A stretch of DNA of 64,000 nt from Actinomadura parmotrematis (GCF_019458805.1 NZ_JAIBOA010000012.1:179986-243985), one strand, 5' to 3'; shown: positions 48,082 to 56,665, counted from the stretch's first letter. The notes: generated from the sequence alone by a model not told the origin. Numbers and translations: made by a program.

Positions 48082-49712
48082 TGGCGCCGTCCCACCGCGC
48101 GGCCGCCGAGGACTGGCTGTCGCAGGACCCCGACCCCGGGACGCGCGCCGAGCTGGAAGGGCTGCTGGACGACGCGGCGGCGCTCGCCGACCGGTTCGGC
48201 GCCCGCCTGGAGTTCGGCACGGCCGGGCTGCGCGGCGAGCTCGGCGCGGGCCCGAACCGGATGAACCGCGTCACCGTCCTCCGCGCCGCGGCGGGCCTCG
48301 CCGCCCGCGTCCGCGCGGACGGCGACCCGGACGCCGGCGTCGTCATCGGCTACGACGCGCGCCACGGGTCCGAGCGGTTCGCGCTGGACACCGCCGCCGT
48401 CATGGCGGGCGCCGGGCTCCGCGCCTGGCTGCTGCCGCGCCCGCTGCCGACGCCCGTGCTGGCGTTCGCCGTCCGGCACCTCGGCGCCGCCGCCGGCGTC
48501 ATGGTCACCGCGAGCCACAACCCGCCGCGCGACAACGGCTACAAGGTGTACTGGGGCGACGGCGCGCAGATCGTCCCGCCGCTGGACGCGGAGATCTCCG
48601 CGGCGATCGACGCCGTCGGGCGGGTGGACGCGCTGCCGCTCGCCGAGGGCTGGACGGTCCTCGGCGAGGAGATCGTCACCGCCTACCTGGACGCGCTGTC
48701 GGCGGACCTGCCGCTCGGGACGGCGCGCGGCGTCGCCACCGCCTACACGGCGCTGCACGGCGTCGGCCGGGACGTGCTGCTCGCGGCGTTCGAGCGGGCC
48801 GGGTTCGCGCGGCCCGCCGTCGTCCGCGAGCAGGCCGAGCCCGACCCCGACTTCCCGACCGTCGCGTTCCCGAACCCCGAGGAGCCGGGCGCGATGGACC
48901 TGCTCCTCGCGCTCGCCGCCGGATCGGGCGCCGACCTGGCGATCGCCAACGACCCCGACGCCGACCGCTGCGCCGTCGCCGTCCCCGGCCCGGCCGGCTG
49001 GCGGGCGCTCACCGGCGACGAGCTCGGCGGGCTGCTCGCCGAGCACGTCCTCCGGCACACCGCCGGCGCGGACCGGCTCGTCGTCACCACGATCGTGTCG
49101 TCGTCGCTGCTGGAGGCGATCGCGCGCGCCCACGGGGTGCGGCACGCGGTCTCCCTCACCGGCTTCAAGTGGATCATGAAGGCGGGGGGTCCGGGCGACC
49201 GCCGGGTGTTCGGCTACGAGGAGGCGCTCGGCTACAGCGTCGGCGGCGTCGTCCACGACAAGGACGGCGTCGGCGCCGCCCTCACCGCCGCCGCCCTCGC
49301 CGCCGAGGCGAAGGCGGACGGCCGCACCCTGGCCGGCCTGCTGGACGACCAGGCCCGCCGCTACGGCCTGCACGCGACCGCGCAGCTCTCCTTCCGCGTC
49401 GCCGACCTGTCCCTGATCACCGGCGCCCTGGCGCGCCTGCGCGCCGAGCCGCCCGCCGAGCTGGGCGGGCGGCCCGTCACGTCCGTCGAGGACCTGGCGG
49501 ACGGCGCCGGCGGCCTCCCGCCCACCGACGGCCTCCGCCTCCGCACCGGCGAGGCCCGCGTGGTCGTCCGCCCGTCCGGCACCGAGCCCAAGCTCAAGTG
49601 CTACCTGGAGGTCGTCCTCCCGGCCGCCGACGACGTCCCCGCCGCCCGCACCCGAGCCGCGGCCGCCCTGGACGCCCTCAAGGCCTCCCTGACGGCCGCC
49701 CTCGGCCTCTGA
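48081..49712 (+). CDS. pmmB: Phospho-sugar mutase (phosphopentomutase/PmmB-like)
   Basis: This 543-residue alpha-D-phosphohexomutase family enzyme has the phosphoserine loop TASHNP with S145, metal-binding NDPDADR, sugar-binding GYEEALGY, and the phosphate-binding RPSGTEPKLK near the end. Actinobacterial relatives are annotated as PmmB, and phosphopentomutase is plausible given translational coupling to the nucleoside phosphorylase. It could convert ribose-1-phosphate to ribose-5-phosphate. It starts at ATG 48081. Confidence 0.92.
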   Translation: MAPSHRAAAEDWLSQDPDPGTRAELEGLLDDAAALADRFGARLEFGTAGLRGELGAGPNRMNRVTVLRAAAGLAARVRADGDPDAGVVIGYDARHGSERFALDTAAVMAGAGLRAWLLPRPLPTPVLAFAVRHLGAAAGVMVTASHNPPRDNGYKVYWGDGAQIVPPLDAEISAAIDAVGRVDALPLAEGWTVLGEEIVTAYLDALSADLPLGTARGVATAYTALHGVGRDVLLAAFERAGFARPAVVREQAEPDPDFPTVAFPNPEEPGAMDLLLALAAGSGADLAIANDPDADRCAVAVPGPAGWRALTGDELGGLLAEHVLRHTAGADRLVVTTIVSSSLLEAIARAHGVRHAVSLTGFKWIMKAGGPGDRRVFGYEEALGYSVGGVVHDKDGVGAALTAAALAAEAKADGRTLAGLLDDQARRYGLHATAQLSFRVADLSLITGALARLRAEPPAELGGRPVTSVEDLADGAGGLPPTDGLRLRTGEARVVVRPSGTEPKLKCYLEVVLPAADDVPAARTRAAAALDALKASLTAALGL

Positions 49713-49729
49713 ACCCCCGGCCCGGGGGT
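49713..49729. terminator. Compact inverted repeat at convergent gene ends
   Basis: ACCCCC (49713-49718) pairs with GGGGGT (49724-49729) around GGCCC, right between the stops of the phosphosugar mutase and OYE genes. It is a short stem and a weak candidate, but symmetric placement between convergent genes supports a termination role. Confidence 0.38.
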
Positions 49730-50904
49730 CAGGGGATGTCGTCGGCGAGGACGCAGTGGGTGCGGGTGAAGATCGTCGGCATGCACTTGTTGCAGTGGAT
49801 GCAGAGGGACTCGGTCGCGGGGTCGGCCCGGATGCGGTTGATCAGGTCGGGCTCGCGGAGGAGGGCGCGGCCCATGGCGACGAACTGGAAGCCCTCGCGC
49901 ATCGCCAGGTCCATCGTCTCCCGGTTCGTGACGCCGCCGAGCAGGACGAGCGGGAGGTTCAGCTCGGCGACGTAGCGGCGGGCGTCCGCCAGGAGGAAGG
50001 CGTCCTCGTAGGGGTACTCGCGGATGAACCTCTTGCCGGTCAGGCGGATACCGAGGCGGAGCGGCTGGGGGAACACCGCGGCGAACTCGCGGACGGGGGC
50101 GTCGCCGCGGAACAGGTACATCGGGTTCAGCAGGGAGCTGCCGGCGGTCAGCTCGATGGCGTCGACGCCGCCGTCCTCCTCCAGCCACTTGGCGACCTGG
50201 AGGCTCTCCTCGACGGTCAGGCCGCCGCGGACGCCGTCGCTCATGTTGAGCTTGGTGAGGATCGCGATGCGGTCGCCGACGGCGTCGCGGACGGCGCGGG
50301 CGATGCCGCGCGCGACCTTGGCGCGGTTGGCCAGCGGGCCGCCGTACCCGTCGTCCCGCTTGTTGATCTTCGGGCTGAGGAAGGCGCTGGCCAGGTAGTT
50401 GTGCCCGAGGTGGATCTCCACGGCGTCGAAGCCCGCCTCGATCGCGAGGCGGGCGGCGTCGGCGTGGGCGAGGGTGACGCGGGCGATGTCGTCCTCGGTG
50501 GCCGCGCGGACGGGCCGCATGGCGCGCGGGTCGAACGACCGGGACGGCGCGATCGCCGGCACCCGGTTGGAGCGGCCGTCGGCGACCGGCCCGGCGTGCC
50601 CGATCTGCGCCGACACCGCCGCTCCCTCGGCGTGCACGGCGTCGGCGAGGCGGCGGAGGCCCGGCAGCGCCTCGGGGCGCATCCAGAGCTGGTCGTACTC
50701 GGTGCGGCCCTCGGGCGCGACCGCGCAGTAGGCGACGGTCGTCATGCCGACGCCGCCCGCGGCGTGCCGCCGGTGGAACTCGATCAGCTCGTCGCTGACG
50801 AGGGCGCCGGGGGCGCGGTGCTCGAACGTCGCGGACTTGATGACGCGGTTGCGCAGCGTCAGCGGGCCGATCCGGCCCTCGCTGAAGACGTCGGGGGTGC
50901 TCAT
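49729..50904 (-). CDS. NADH:flavin oxidoreductase (Old Yellow Enzyme family)
   Basis: This 391-residue TIM-barrel flavoprotein probably reduces an activated alkene using FMN. The substrate/flavin pocket includes IGHAGP (H103) and the H168-N169 pair of LGHNYL, typical of the catalytic His-Asn. It ends with a Cys-rich CIHCNKCMP segment plus another Cys, reminiscent of the [4Fe-4S] site of 2,4-dienoyl-CoA reductase, yet the C-terminal FAD/NAD module is absent. It follows the SDR gene by 11 bases, forming a redox pair divergent from a TetR gene. Confidence 0.86.
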   Translation of the reverse strand: MSTPDVFSEGRIGPLTLRNRVIKSATFEHRAPGALVSDELIEFHRRHAAGGVGMTTVAYCAVAPEGRTEYDQLWMRPEALPGLRRLADAVHAEGAAVSAQIGHAGPVADGRSNRVPAIAPSRSFDPRAMRPVRAATEDDIARVTLAHADAARLAIEAGFDAVEIHLGHNYLASAFLSPKINKRDDGYGGPLANRAKVARGIARAVRDAVGDRIAILTKLNMSDGVRGGLTVEESLQVAKWLEEDGGVDAIELTAGSSLLNPMYLFRGDAPVREFAAVFPQPLRLGIRLTGKRFIREYPYEDAFLLADARRYVAELNLPLVLLGGVTNRETMDLAMREGFQFVAMGRALLREPDLINRIRADPATESLCIHCNKCMPTIFTRTHCVLADDIP

Positions 50905-50915
50905 CGGGGCGCTCC

Positions 50916-51743
50916 TCACAGGACCCAGGCGGTGGGCTGGGCGTCGGGCCGCATCGCGGCGTCGGTGCCGCCGTCGACGTAGAGGACCGCGCCGGTCGCG
51001 AAGCCCGCCTCGGGCTTCAGGAACTGCTCGACCCAGAAGGCGATGTCGTCCGCCTGCCCGAACCGGCCGAGCGGCATCGGCGTCGGGAACTCGTCGGGGT
51101 CCTGGTCGGCGGCGCCGCCGGTGGAGCCCGTCATGAGCGGCGTCAGCACGGCGCCCGGCGCGATGACGTTGAGGGTGACGCCCTGCCGCGCCCACTCGGG
51201 GGTGACGGCGGTGCGGCGCGCCCAGTGCGCGAGGGCGAGCTTGGCGGAGGCGTAGGCGCCGATGCTCGGGGCGTAGTCGAGGATCTCCGGCGGCATCGCC
51301 GCCTGCCCCTCGTCGGCGCGCTCGCGGGCGCCGGCCTCGTCGCCGGCGAGGCAGAGGTCCACGAGGGAGGTGTCGACGAGCGGGACGGTGCTCGCGGAGT
51401 TGGAGCCGATGACGACGGCGCGCCCGGCGCCGCCTTCGGCGAGCGCGGGCCGCAGCGCGTCCAGCAGCGCGACCTGGCCGAAGTAGTTGATCGAGACGAG
51501 GTCGGCGGAGCTCTTCAGGCTCGGGCCGACGCCCGCGATGGCGGCGGCGCCGTCCAGCGCGCCGCCGCTCGCGGCGAGGATCTCGCGGGCGGCGTGCGCG
51601 CGCCCGCCGGCGGTGCCGATGTCGGCGATGATCGGCGCGTCCTTCAGGTCCACCCCGATGACCGTGTGCCCGGCGGCGGCGAGCCGGGCCGCGGTCGCGG
51701 CGCCCATGCCCGAGGCCGTGCCGGTGACGGCGTAGACACCCAT
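50916..51743 (-). CDS. Short-chain dehydrogenase/reductase
   Basis: This 275-residue Rossmann-fold enzyme has the NAD(P)-binding GTASGMG (8-14), an NAG-equivalent region, and the catalytic Y164-x3-K168 (YASAK) with Ser near 114. D32 in GVDLKD suggests NAD preference. The substrate is unknown, probably a hydroxyl compound. It is first in the SDR-OYE operon, divergent from a TetR gene with a palindrome in the gap, so TetR probably controls it. Confidence 0.87.
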   Translation of the reverse strand: MGVYAVTGTASGMGAATAARLAAAGHTVIGVDLKDAPIIADIGTAGGRAHAAREILAASGGALDGAAAIAGVGPSLKSSADLVSINYFGQVALLDALRPALAEGGAGRAVVIGSNSASTVPLVDTSLVDLCLAGDEAGARERADEGQAAMPPEILDYAPSIGAYASAKLALAHWARRTAVTPEWARQGVTLNVIAPGAVLTPLMTGSTGGAADQDPDEFPTPMPLGRFGQADDIAFWVEQFLKPEAGFATGAVLYVDGGTDAAMRPDAQPTAWVL

Positions 51744-51794
51744 TGCTGCCCCTTCGGTCGGTCACATCTTGCGGAAAGGTCTGCCCGCCGCCAA

Positions 51795-51809
51795 CCAATC
51801 ACTGATTGA
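51795..51809. promoter_or_regulatory. Palindromic TetR-type operator
   Basis: CAATCA-C-TGATTG (51796-51808) is a perfect 6-bp inverted repeat with a one-base spacer, flanked by symmetric C and A. It lies midway between the divergent SDR gene (start 51743) and the TetR gene (start 51845). That is the expected position for autoregulation and control of the oxidoreductase operon. Confidence 0.58.
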
Positions 51810-51844
51810 TGGCCGATATCAACCGCTATGGTGGAATGGCATGC

Positions 51845-52474
51845 ATGGAGAACGACCCGCAGGGCAGCACCCGCGACCGGCTGCTGGACGCCGCCGAGCG
51901 GCTGTTCCTGGAGAAGGGCGCCGACCGCGTCTCGGTGCGGGCCATCAACGCCGCCGCCGGGCTGAACCCCGGCGCCGCCCACTACCACTTCGGCTCCCGC
52001 GAGGGCCTGGTCACCGCGCTGCTGGAGCGCGAGCTGCTGCCCGTCTGGGCGGACGGCCTGCGGACGATCGCGGACCGCTGCGGCGCGGGCGGCGCCGCCG
52101 ACATCGGCGAGCTGGCCGCCGCGATCGTCGGGCCCTTCGACGAGCTGTGGCGGACGCCGAAGGGGCGGATGCTCTGCCACCTGCTGGCCCGCTCGGTGCT
52201 GCCCGGCCGGCGGATGCCCGCCGCGTCCGCCTGGTTCGGGCCCGCGCCGTTCGAGGTGATGCTCGCCCGCGCGATGCCCGGGCTGTCGGCGCGCGAGGTC
52301 GCCGAGCGCTGGCGGCTCGCCTTCACGCTGCTGCTGGAGACCTACGGGCGGGCCCTCGCGCCCTCCCCCGACGCGGCCGGCGCCCCGCCCGCCGCCGCCA
52401 CCGTCGCCGCCTTCCTCACCGCCGGGCTGACGGCCCCGCCCACCGCGCCGCCGGCCGCCCCGCCGACCGCCTGA
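51845..52474 (+). CDS. TetR family transcriptional regulator
   Basis: This 209-residue regulator has the N-terminal helix-turn-helix TRDRLLDAAERLFLEKGADRVSVRAINAAAGLNPGAAHYHFGSREGL, then a ligand-binding domain and a Pro/Ala-rich tail. The ATG at 51845 has GGTGGA nine bases upstream. Starts at 51809 or 51836 would extend into the operator or lack spacing. The ligand is unknown, and the likely targets are its own gene and the divergent SDR-OYE pair. Confidence 0.85.
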   Translation: MENDPQGSTRDRLLDAAERLFLEKGADRVSVRAINAAAGLNPGAAHYHFGSREGLVTALLERELLPVWADGLRTIADRCGAGGAADIGELAAAIVGPFDELWRTPKGRMLCHLLARSVLPGRRMPAASAWFGPAPFEVMLARAMPGLSAREVAERWRLAFTLLLETYGRALAPSPDAAGAPPAAATVAAFLTAGLTAPPTAPPAAPPTA

Positions 52475-52507
52475 CGTGGGGCGTCGCCCCCTCGTAGGAT
52501 GCGGCGC

Positions 52508-52756
52508 ATGACCGAGCGCGGCACGGAGTTCGACGACCATCCGCCCCGCCTGCCCCCCGGCGCCGCCGTGCGGGCCGACAGCACGGTGACGCTCTGGTGC
52601 GACCGCTGCGTGGCCGCCACCGAGCAGCGGGTGGCGCATCTGGAGACGGCCGACCTCGGCGCGCCCCGCTGCGCCGAGTGCGGGCGGTGGCTCGGGTTCG
52701 CGTGCACCAAGTGCGGCGCCTCCGGCGAGGAGCGCCGGCAGGCCCGGAGATCGTGA
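52508..52756 (+). CDS. Small zinc-ribbon protein with three CxxC motifs
   Basis: This 82-residue protein has CDRC, CAEC and CTKC pairs, so it can bind at least one zinc ion and possibly a second site. It carries acidic N-terminal residues and a basic C-terminus. Family and function are unknown. It is followed after 13 bases by a second tiny Cys-containing gene, suggesting a two-gene unit. ATG at 52499 is an alternative start. Confidence 0.62.
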   Translation: MTERGTEFDDHPPRLPPGAAVRADSTVTLWCDRCVAATEQRVAHLETADLGAPRCAECGRWLGFACTKCGASGEERRQARRS

Positions 52757-52769
52757 GGAGCCAGACCAG

Positions 52770-52904
52770 ATGGGCGATGTGACCCGCTGCCCCGACTGCA
52801 ACCAGACCGTCCCGGTGGTCAACGGCAGCATCCAGACGCACAACCGGGTGCTCGGCGGCAAGGGCGTCCAGTGCGCCGCCAGCGGGCGCACCGTATTGAA
52901 CTGA
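52770..52904 (+). CDS. Tiny zinc-finger-like protein (44 residues)
   Basis: This short gene encodes 44 residues starting MGDVTRCPDCNQTVPVVNG, with CPDC and a third Cys at VQCAAS plus a His (THNRV), enough for a zinc site. The ATG at 52770 has GAGGAG nine bases upstream, and it lies 13 bases after the stop of the zinc-ribbon gene. Good spacing and codon use support it. It is small enough to be missed by automated callers. Confidence 0.6.
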   Translation: MGDVTRCPDCNQTVPVVNGSIQTHNRVLGGKGVQCAASGRTVLN

Positions 52905-52934
52905 GACCCCGGTGCCGAACTGAGGCCCCCGGCG

Positions 52935-53564
52935 TCAGGCCAGGACGAGCGCCAGCAGGACGAGGACGAGCGGGACGCCGAGCGCGGCGAGGGCGGGCAC
53001 CGACCAGGTGACCGTCCCGGTGGCCGGGCCCTGCTGCCCGGCGGCCTTCGCGGCCCGGTCGGGGGCGCCCGACCGGGCCGGGGCGCGGTGCCGGGCGCGG
53101 GCCTCGTCGAGCTGCTCGGCGGCGAACCGGGTCGCCGACCGGCCCTTCAGGTGCGCGGCGGCGGGCCCCTCCTTGGCGGCCTGCTGGTCCTGCTTGCGCT
53201 GGGCGCGCGGCGACGTCTGCAGCACCCAGGCGCGGGCGAGCAGCTCGCGGCCGTCCGGCCCGGCGAACCGGACGGTCACCGCGCCGTCGCCCTTGATCTC
53301 GCGGATCGACCGCCAGGGCGCCCGCACGTCGCGCAGCGGGTTGCGGACGAGGATCCCCGCGTCGTCGGCGCGGATCCCCGGCCGCAGCCCCACCGCGTAG
53401 GCGATCCCGCAGCCGAACAGCAGCAGCGCGCCCAGCACGAACGAGAACCGGTCGTAGCGCGGCTCGCCGGTGATCCCGACCATGAGGTCGAGCAGGTTGA
53501 GCACGGCGAACGCCACGAACGCCCAGCCGAGGACGCGGGCGAGGGCGGAGCGGTACGAGAGCAT
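52935..53564 (-). CDS. PH-domain-like membrane protein
   Basis: This 209-residue protein has two N-terminal helices (about 10-35 and 42-60), a short beta-rich region similar to bacterial PH domains (GIRADDAGILVRNPLRDVRAPWRSIREIKG), a charged linker, and a C-terminal membrane helix (ALAALGVPLVLVLLALVLA). Its function is unknown. It starts at 53564, 8 bases after the adenosine deaminase stop, so it is co-transcribed with add. Confidence 0.72.
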   Translation of the reverse strand: MLSYRSALARVLGWAFVAFAVLNLLDLMVGITGEPRYDRFSFVLGALLLFGCGIAYAVGLRPGIRADDAGILVRNPLRDVRAPWRSIREIKGDGAVTVRFAGPDGRELLARAWVLQTSPRAQRKQDQQAAKEGPAAAHLKGRSATRFAAEQLDEARARHRAPARSGAPDRAAKAAGQQGPATGTVTWSVPALAALGVPLVLVLLALVLA

Positions 53565-53571
53565 CCTCAGA

Positions 53572-54663
53572 TCATGCCAGGGGCCGCGACCCGTGCCACT
53601 TCAGCTGGGCGAACCCCGGCTTGATCACGCCGTTGATCAGTTCCAGCCGCTCGGTGAACCCCAGGAACGCCGACTTCATCGCGTTCACGGTGAACCACTG
53701 CAGGTCGTCCCAGCCGTAGCCGAACGCCTCGACGAGGCGGGCCATCTCCTCCGACAGCGAGGTGCCGCTCATCAGCCGGTTGTCGGTGTTGACGGTGACG
53801 CGGAAGCCGAGGTCGCGGAGCAGCCCGATCGGGTGCTCGGCGATCGAGGCGGCGGCGCCGGTCTGGAGGTTGGACGTCGGGCACATCTCCAGCGGGATCC
53901 GCTTGTCCCGCACGTAGGCGGCGAGCCGCCCGAGCACGGGTGCGTCCCCGGAGGCGTCGATGTCGTCGATGATGCGGACGCCGTGGCCGAGCCGGTCGGC
54001 GCCGCACCACTGGATGGCCTGCCAGATCGACGGGAGCCCGAACCCCTCGCCCGCGTGGATGGTGAAGTGCGCGTTCTCGCGCTGCAGGTACTCGAAGGCG
54101 TCCAGGTGCCGGGTGGGCGGGTAGCCCGCCTCGGCGCCCGCGATGTCGAACCCGACGACGCCCTGGTCGCGGTACCGGACGGCCAGCTCGGCGATCTCCA
54201 TCGAGCGGGCCTGGTGCCGCATCGCGGTGACCAGGGCGCCGACCCGGATCCCGTGGTCGCGGCCGCCGCGCGCGAAGCCGTCGAGGACGGCCTCCACGAT
54301 CTCCTCCAGCGGCAGGCCGTCGCGGGTGTGCAGCTCGGGCGCGTAGCGGACCTCGGCGTACACGACGCCGTCGTTCGCCAGGTCCTCGGCGCACTCGTAG
54401 GCGACGCGGGCGAGCGCCTCGGTGTTCTGCAGGACGCCGACGGTGTGCGAGAAGGTCTCCAGGTAGCGCTCCAGCGACCCGGAGTTCGACATCTCGGCGA
54501 ACCAGGCGCCGAGCTTGGCCGGGTCGCCGGTCGGCAGGTCCCGGTAGCCGCTGCGATCGGCGAGGTCCACGATGGTCGCGGGCCGCAGGCCGCCGTCGAG
54601 GTGGTCGTGCAGCAGCACCTTCGGTGCGCGCCGGATGGCGTCGAGAGTGGGGCGTTCGTCCAT
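53572..54663 (-). CDS. add: Adenosine deaminase
   Basis: This 363-residue cytoplasmic enzyme deaminates (deoxy)adenosine to (deoxy)inosine. Zinc ligands are H19 and H21 in HDHLDGG, H203 in HAGEG, and D294 in NTDN; E206 and H227 are catalytic. The product can be split by the purine nucleoside phosphorylase at 47281. It lies downstream of the sortase gene and 8 bases before the PH-domain gene. Confidence 0.94.
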   Translation of the reverse strand: MDERPTLDAIRRAPKVLLHDHLDGGLRPATIVDLADRSGYRDLPTGDPAKLGAWFAEMSNSGSLERYLETFSHTVGVLQNTEALARVAYECAEDLANDGVVYAEVRYAPELHTRDGLPLEEIVEAVLDGFARGGRDHGIRVGALVTAMRHQARSMEIAELAVRYRDQGVVGFDIAGAEAGYPPTRHLDAFEYLQRENAHFTIHAGEGFGLPSIWQAIQWCGADRLGHGVRIIDDIDASGDAPVLGRLAAYVRDKRIPLEMCPTSNLQTGAAASIAEHPIGLLRDLGFRVTVNTDNRLMSGTSLSEEMARLVEAFGYGWDDLQWFTVNAMKSAFLGFTERLELINGVIKPGFAQLKWHGSRPLA

Positions 54664-54704
54664 CTTCCGAATCTACCTGCGCGAACCGTCCGGCGGCCGC
54701 TCCA

Positions 54705-55358
54705 TTACCGCCCGGCGGGCGGGGCGGTCCGGGGCGTCCCGGTGGTCTCGACGAGGTCGGCGAAGACGGTGAGGCGCTGCCGGTCGCTGCCCTTCGGATG
54801 GCAGGTGATGAGCGTGAGGACGGCCTCGTGCGGGGTGCTGCCCGGCCGGAAGCGCACGGGGGCGAGGACGGACCGGGTCCGCGGCGAGATGATCCGGCGC
54901 CCCGTCACCCGGTAGGTGAAGGACGCGTCCTGCTGCCGGACGACGATCCGGTCGCCGCGGCGCAGCGCGCTGATGCGCGCGAACGCGGCGGCGCCCTGGG
55001 TGCGGTGCCCGAGGAAGACGGCGTTGCCCGTCTCGCCGGCCTGCGCGGTGCCCGGGTAGTGCCCGACCCCGCGCCACAGGTCGCTCTCCGTCACGCCCTC
55101 GCGGACGGGCTCGGACACCGAGAGCCGCGGGAACGTCATGAGCGCGTAGGGTTCGCCGTCGCGGTCCCGCGCGGCCACGGGCAGGACCGGGGCGACGGCG
55201 CCGACGGGACGCGCGGCGGCGGGCGCCGCGGGGACGGTCCGCGGCGCCAGGGCGGCGGGCGCGGCGAGCGCGGCGGCCGCCGTGCCGCCGGCCGCCAGCA
55301 GGACGAGGCGGCCCCGGCGGCCGCGGAGGACGGATCGGGACGGCTTGCGGTGGGACAT
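54705..55358 (-). CDS. Class E sortase
   Basis: This 217-residue transpeptidase has an N-terminal membrane anchor (RLVLLAAGGTAAAALAAPAALA), then the sortase barrel with catalytic H118 in FLGHR, C186 in LITCHP, and Arg near 193-195 in SDRQR. Class E sortases attach LAxTG-type proteins to the wall in filamentous actinomycetes. The ATG at 55358 is the clear start. Two perfect hairpins lie in its leader. Its substrate is not evident in this window. Confidence 0.88.
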   Translation of the reverse strand: MSHRKPSRSVLRGRRGRLVLLAAGGTAAAALAAPAALAPRTVPAAPAAARPVGAVAPVLPVAARDRDGEPYALMTFPRLSVSEPVREGVTESDLWRGVGHYPGTAQAGETGNAVFLGHRTQGAAAFARISALRRGDRIVVRQQDASFTYRVTGRRIISPRTRSVLAPVRFRPGSTPHEAVLTLITCHPKGSDRQRLTVFADLVETTGTPRTAPPAGR

Positions 55359-55403
55359 GAGACCTCTCTCGGTCGAACGCTCGCTGGTGAACGCCCTGGT
55401 CGC

Positions 55404-55427
55404 GGCGCCCGGGAGATCCCGGGCGCC
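55404..55427. terminator. Perfect hairpin 1 upstream of the sortase gene
   Basis: GGCGCCCGGG pairs perfectly with CCCGGGCGCC around AGAT. On the minus strand it lies in the leader of the sortase gene and about 195 bases downstream of the chaplin stop. It is immediately adjacent to hairpin 2. Together they could end the chaplin transcript or attenuate the sortase gene. Confidence 0.6.
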
Positions 55428-55457
55428 GGCCGGGGGCACCCGTCGGTGCCCCCGGCC
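55428..55457. terminator. Perfect hairpin 2 upstream of the sortase gene
   Basis: GGCCGGGGGCACC (55428-55440) pairs perfectly over 13 bp with GGTGCCCCCGGCC (55445-55457) around CGTC. It abuts hairpin 1 with no spacer, giving tandem stable stems between the chaplin and sortase genes. Confidence 0.62.
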
Positions 55458-55621
55458 GGGCCGCTCCGTGCGGTGCCGGAAGGCGGACGCCCGCACGGCG
55501 GGATCGTGACGCACGGCCCCGGACCGGACCGGGCCTTCCACCGGGCCGGCCGGGACGGCGCGTCACGAGCGTGCGCGGTCCGCCGGAGCGGACCGGATCG
55601 TGCTGGAGTGCGGGTCCCGCG

Positions 55622-56665
55622 CTACGGCAGGACCGGGGTGCCGCCGATGTTCATCGGCAGGCCCTTGATCGGGAGCTGCGGGCGGACGTCGGGCCCGTCG
55701 GGGCCGTTGTCCTCGGGCACCGGCACGCCGGCGGAGCGCAGCAGGCCGCGCACCGTCTCGGCGGCCTGCAGGGCCGTGGTGTCCTCGTCGCGGACGGCGG
55801 CGAGGCGCTTGGTCGACGGCAGCGCCGGCGCGGACGAGCGGACCTTGGACATGACCTTGCCGACGAGGCGGTCCTTGGCGCCCGACAGCTTGCCGGCGAC
55901 GGCGCTCCGCTTGGTCGAGGGCAGCGCCTCCTCCGTCACGTTGCTGACGGTCGTGGCGCCGGTGCAGCCCGCCTTGGCGAGGCCGGCGACGCCCGCGGTG
56001 TTGCCGCAGACGTTCACCGGGGCGCTGATCGGCACCTGCGCCTGGTTGCCGCCGAGGACGCTGCCCTTGCCCGAGCTGGTCTGCGCGCCCGTGGCGTTCT
56101 CGTTGAGGACGTGCGCGCCGCCGGCGCAGTGCGCCTTCGCCACGCCGAGGACCGCGGCGCTGTTGCCGCAGACGTTGACCGGGATGCTGATCGGCACCTG
56201 CGCCTGGTTGCCGCCGAGGACGCTGCCCTTGCCCGAGGTCTTCATCTCGGCGCCGCCGCCGCTGTTGGTGACGGTGGCCGAGCCGTGGCAGTGCGCCTTG
56301 GAGAGGCCGGCGACCGCGACGGCGTTGCCGCACAGGTTGATCGGGGCCGAGATCGGCGCCTTCAGCTGGTTGCCGCCGAGGACGCTGCCCTTGCCCGAGG
56401 TCGTCATCGAGCCGGACTGGTCCACGTTGGTGACGTGGGCGCCGCCGACCGAGTGGGCCTTGGAGGTGCCGAGCACCGAGAGCGCGTTGCCGCTCACGTT
56501 GGCCGGGACCGAGACCGGGACGTTGAGCTGGTTGCCGCCGCCGACGCTGCCGGTGCCGTCGGTGACGTCGGCGAGCGCGCCGGCGGACCCGAGGCCGGAG
56601 CCGATGACGACGGCGCCGGCGGCCACGAGGGCGGCGCGGCTGATGTGCTTGGCCCAGTTGTTCAT
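55622..56665 (-). CDS. Chaplin-type cell-surface protein with four repeats
   Basis: This 347-residue secreted protein has a signal peptide (cleavage near GALADV) and four chaplin-like repeats of the form GNQxxxPxSxPxNxCGN. Repeats 2-4 carry the cysteine pairs C112/C126, C166/C180 and C220/C234. Repeat 1 keeps the spacing but has S58 and S72. Chaplins assemble amyloid-like hydrophobic layers on aerial hyphae. The C-terminal region is soluble and lacks a wall-sorting signal, although LPSTK occurs twice (about residues 248 and 282). The sortase gene is downstream on the same strand. Confidence 0.8.
   Translation of the reverse strand: MNNWAKHISRAALVAAGAVVIGSGLGSAGALADVTDGTGSVGGGNQLNVPVSVPANVSGNALSVLGTSKAHSVGGAHVTNVDQSGSMTTSGKGSVLGGNQLKAPISAPINLCGNAVAVAGLSKAHCHGSATVTNSGGGAEMKTSGKGSVLGGNQAQVPISIPVNVCGNSAAVLGVAKAHCAGGAHVLNENATGAQTSSGKGSVLGGNQAQVPISAPVNVCGNTAGVAGLAKAGCTGATTVSNVTEEALPSTKRSAVAGKLSGAKDRLVGKVMSKVRSSAPALPSTKRLAAVRDEDTTALQAAETVRGLLRSAGVPVPEDNGPDGPDVRPQLPIKGLPMNIGGTPVLP

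Noticed and set aside
55860..55940. LPSTK segments as a sortase sorting signal in the chaplin
   Set aside because: They are internal, not followed by a membrane helix and basic tail, and class E sortases prefer LAxTG.
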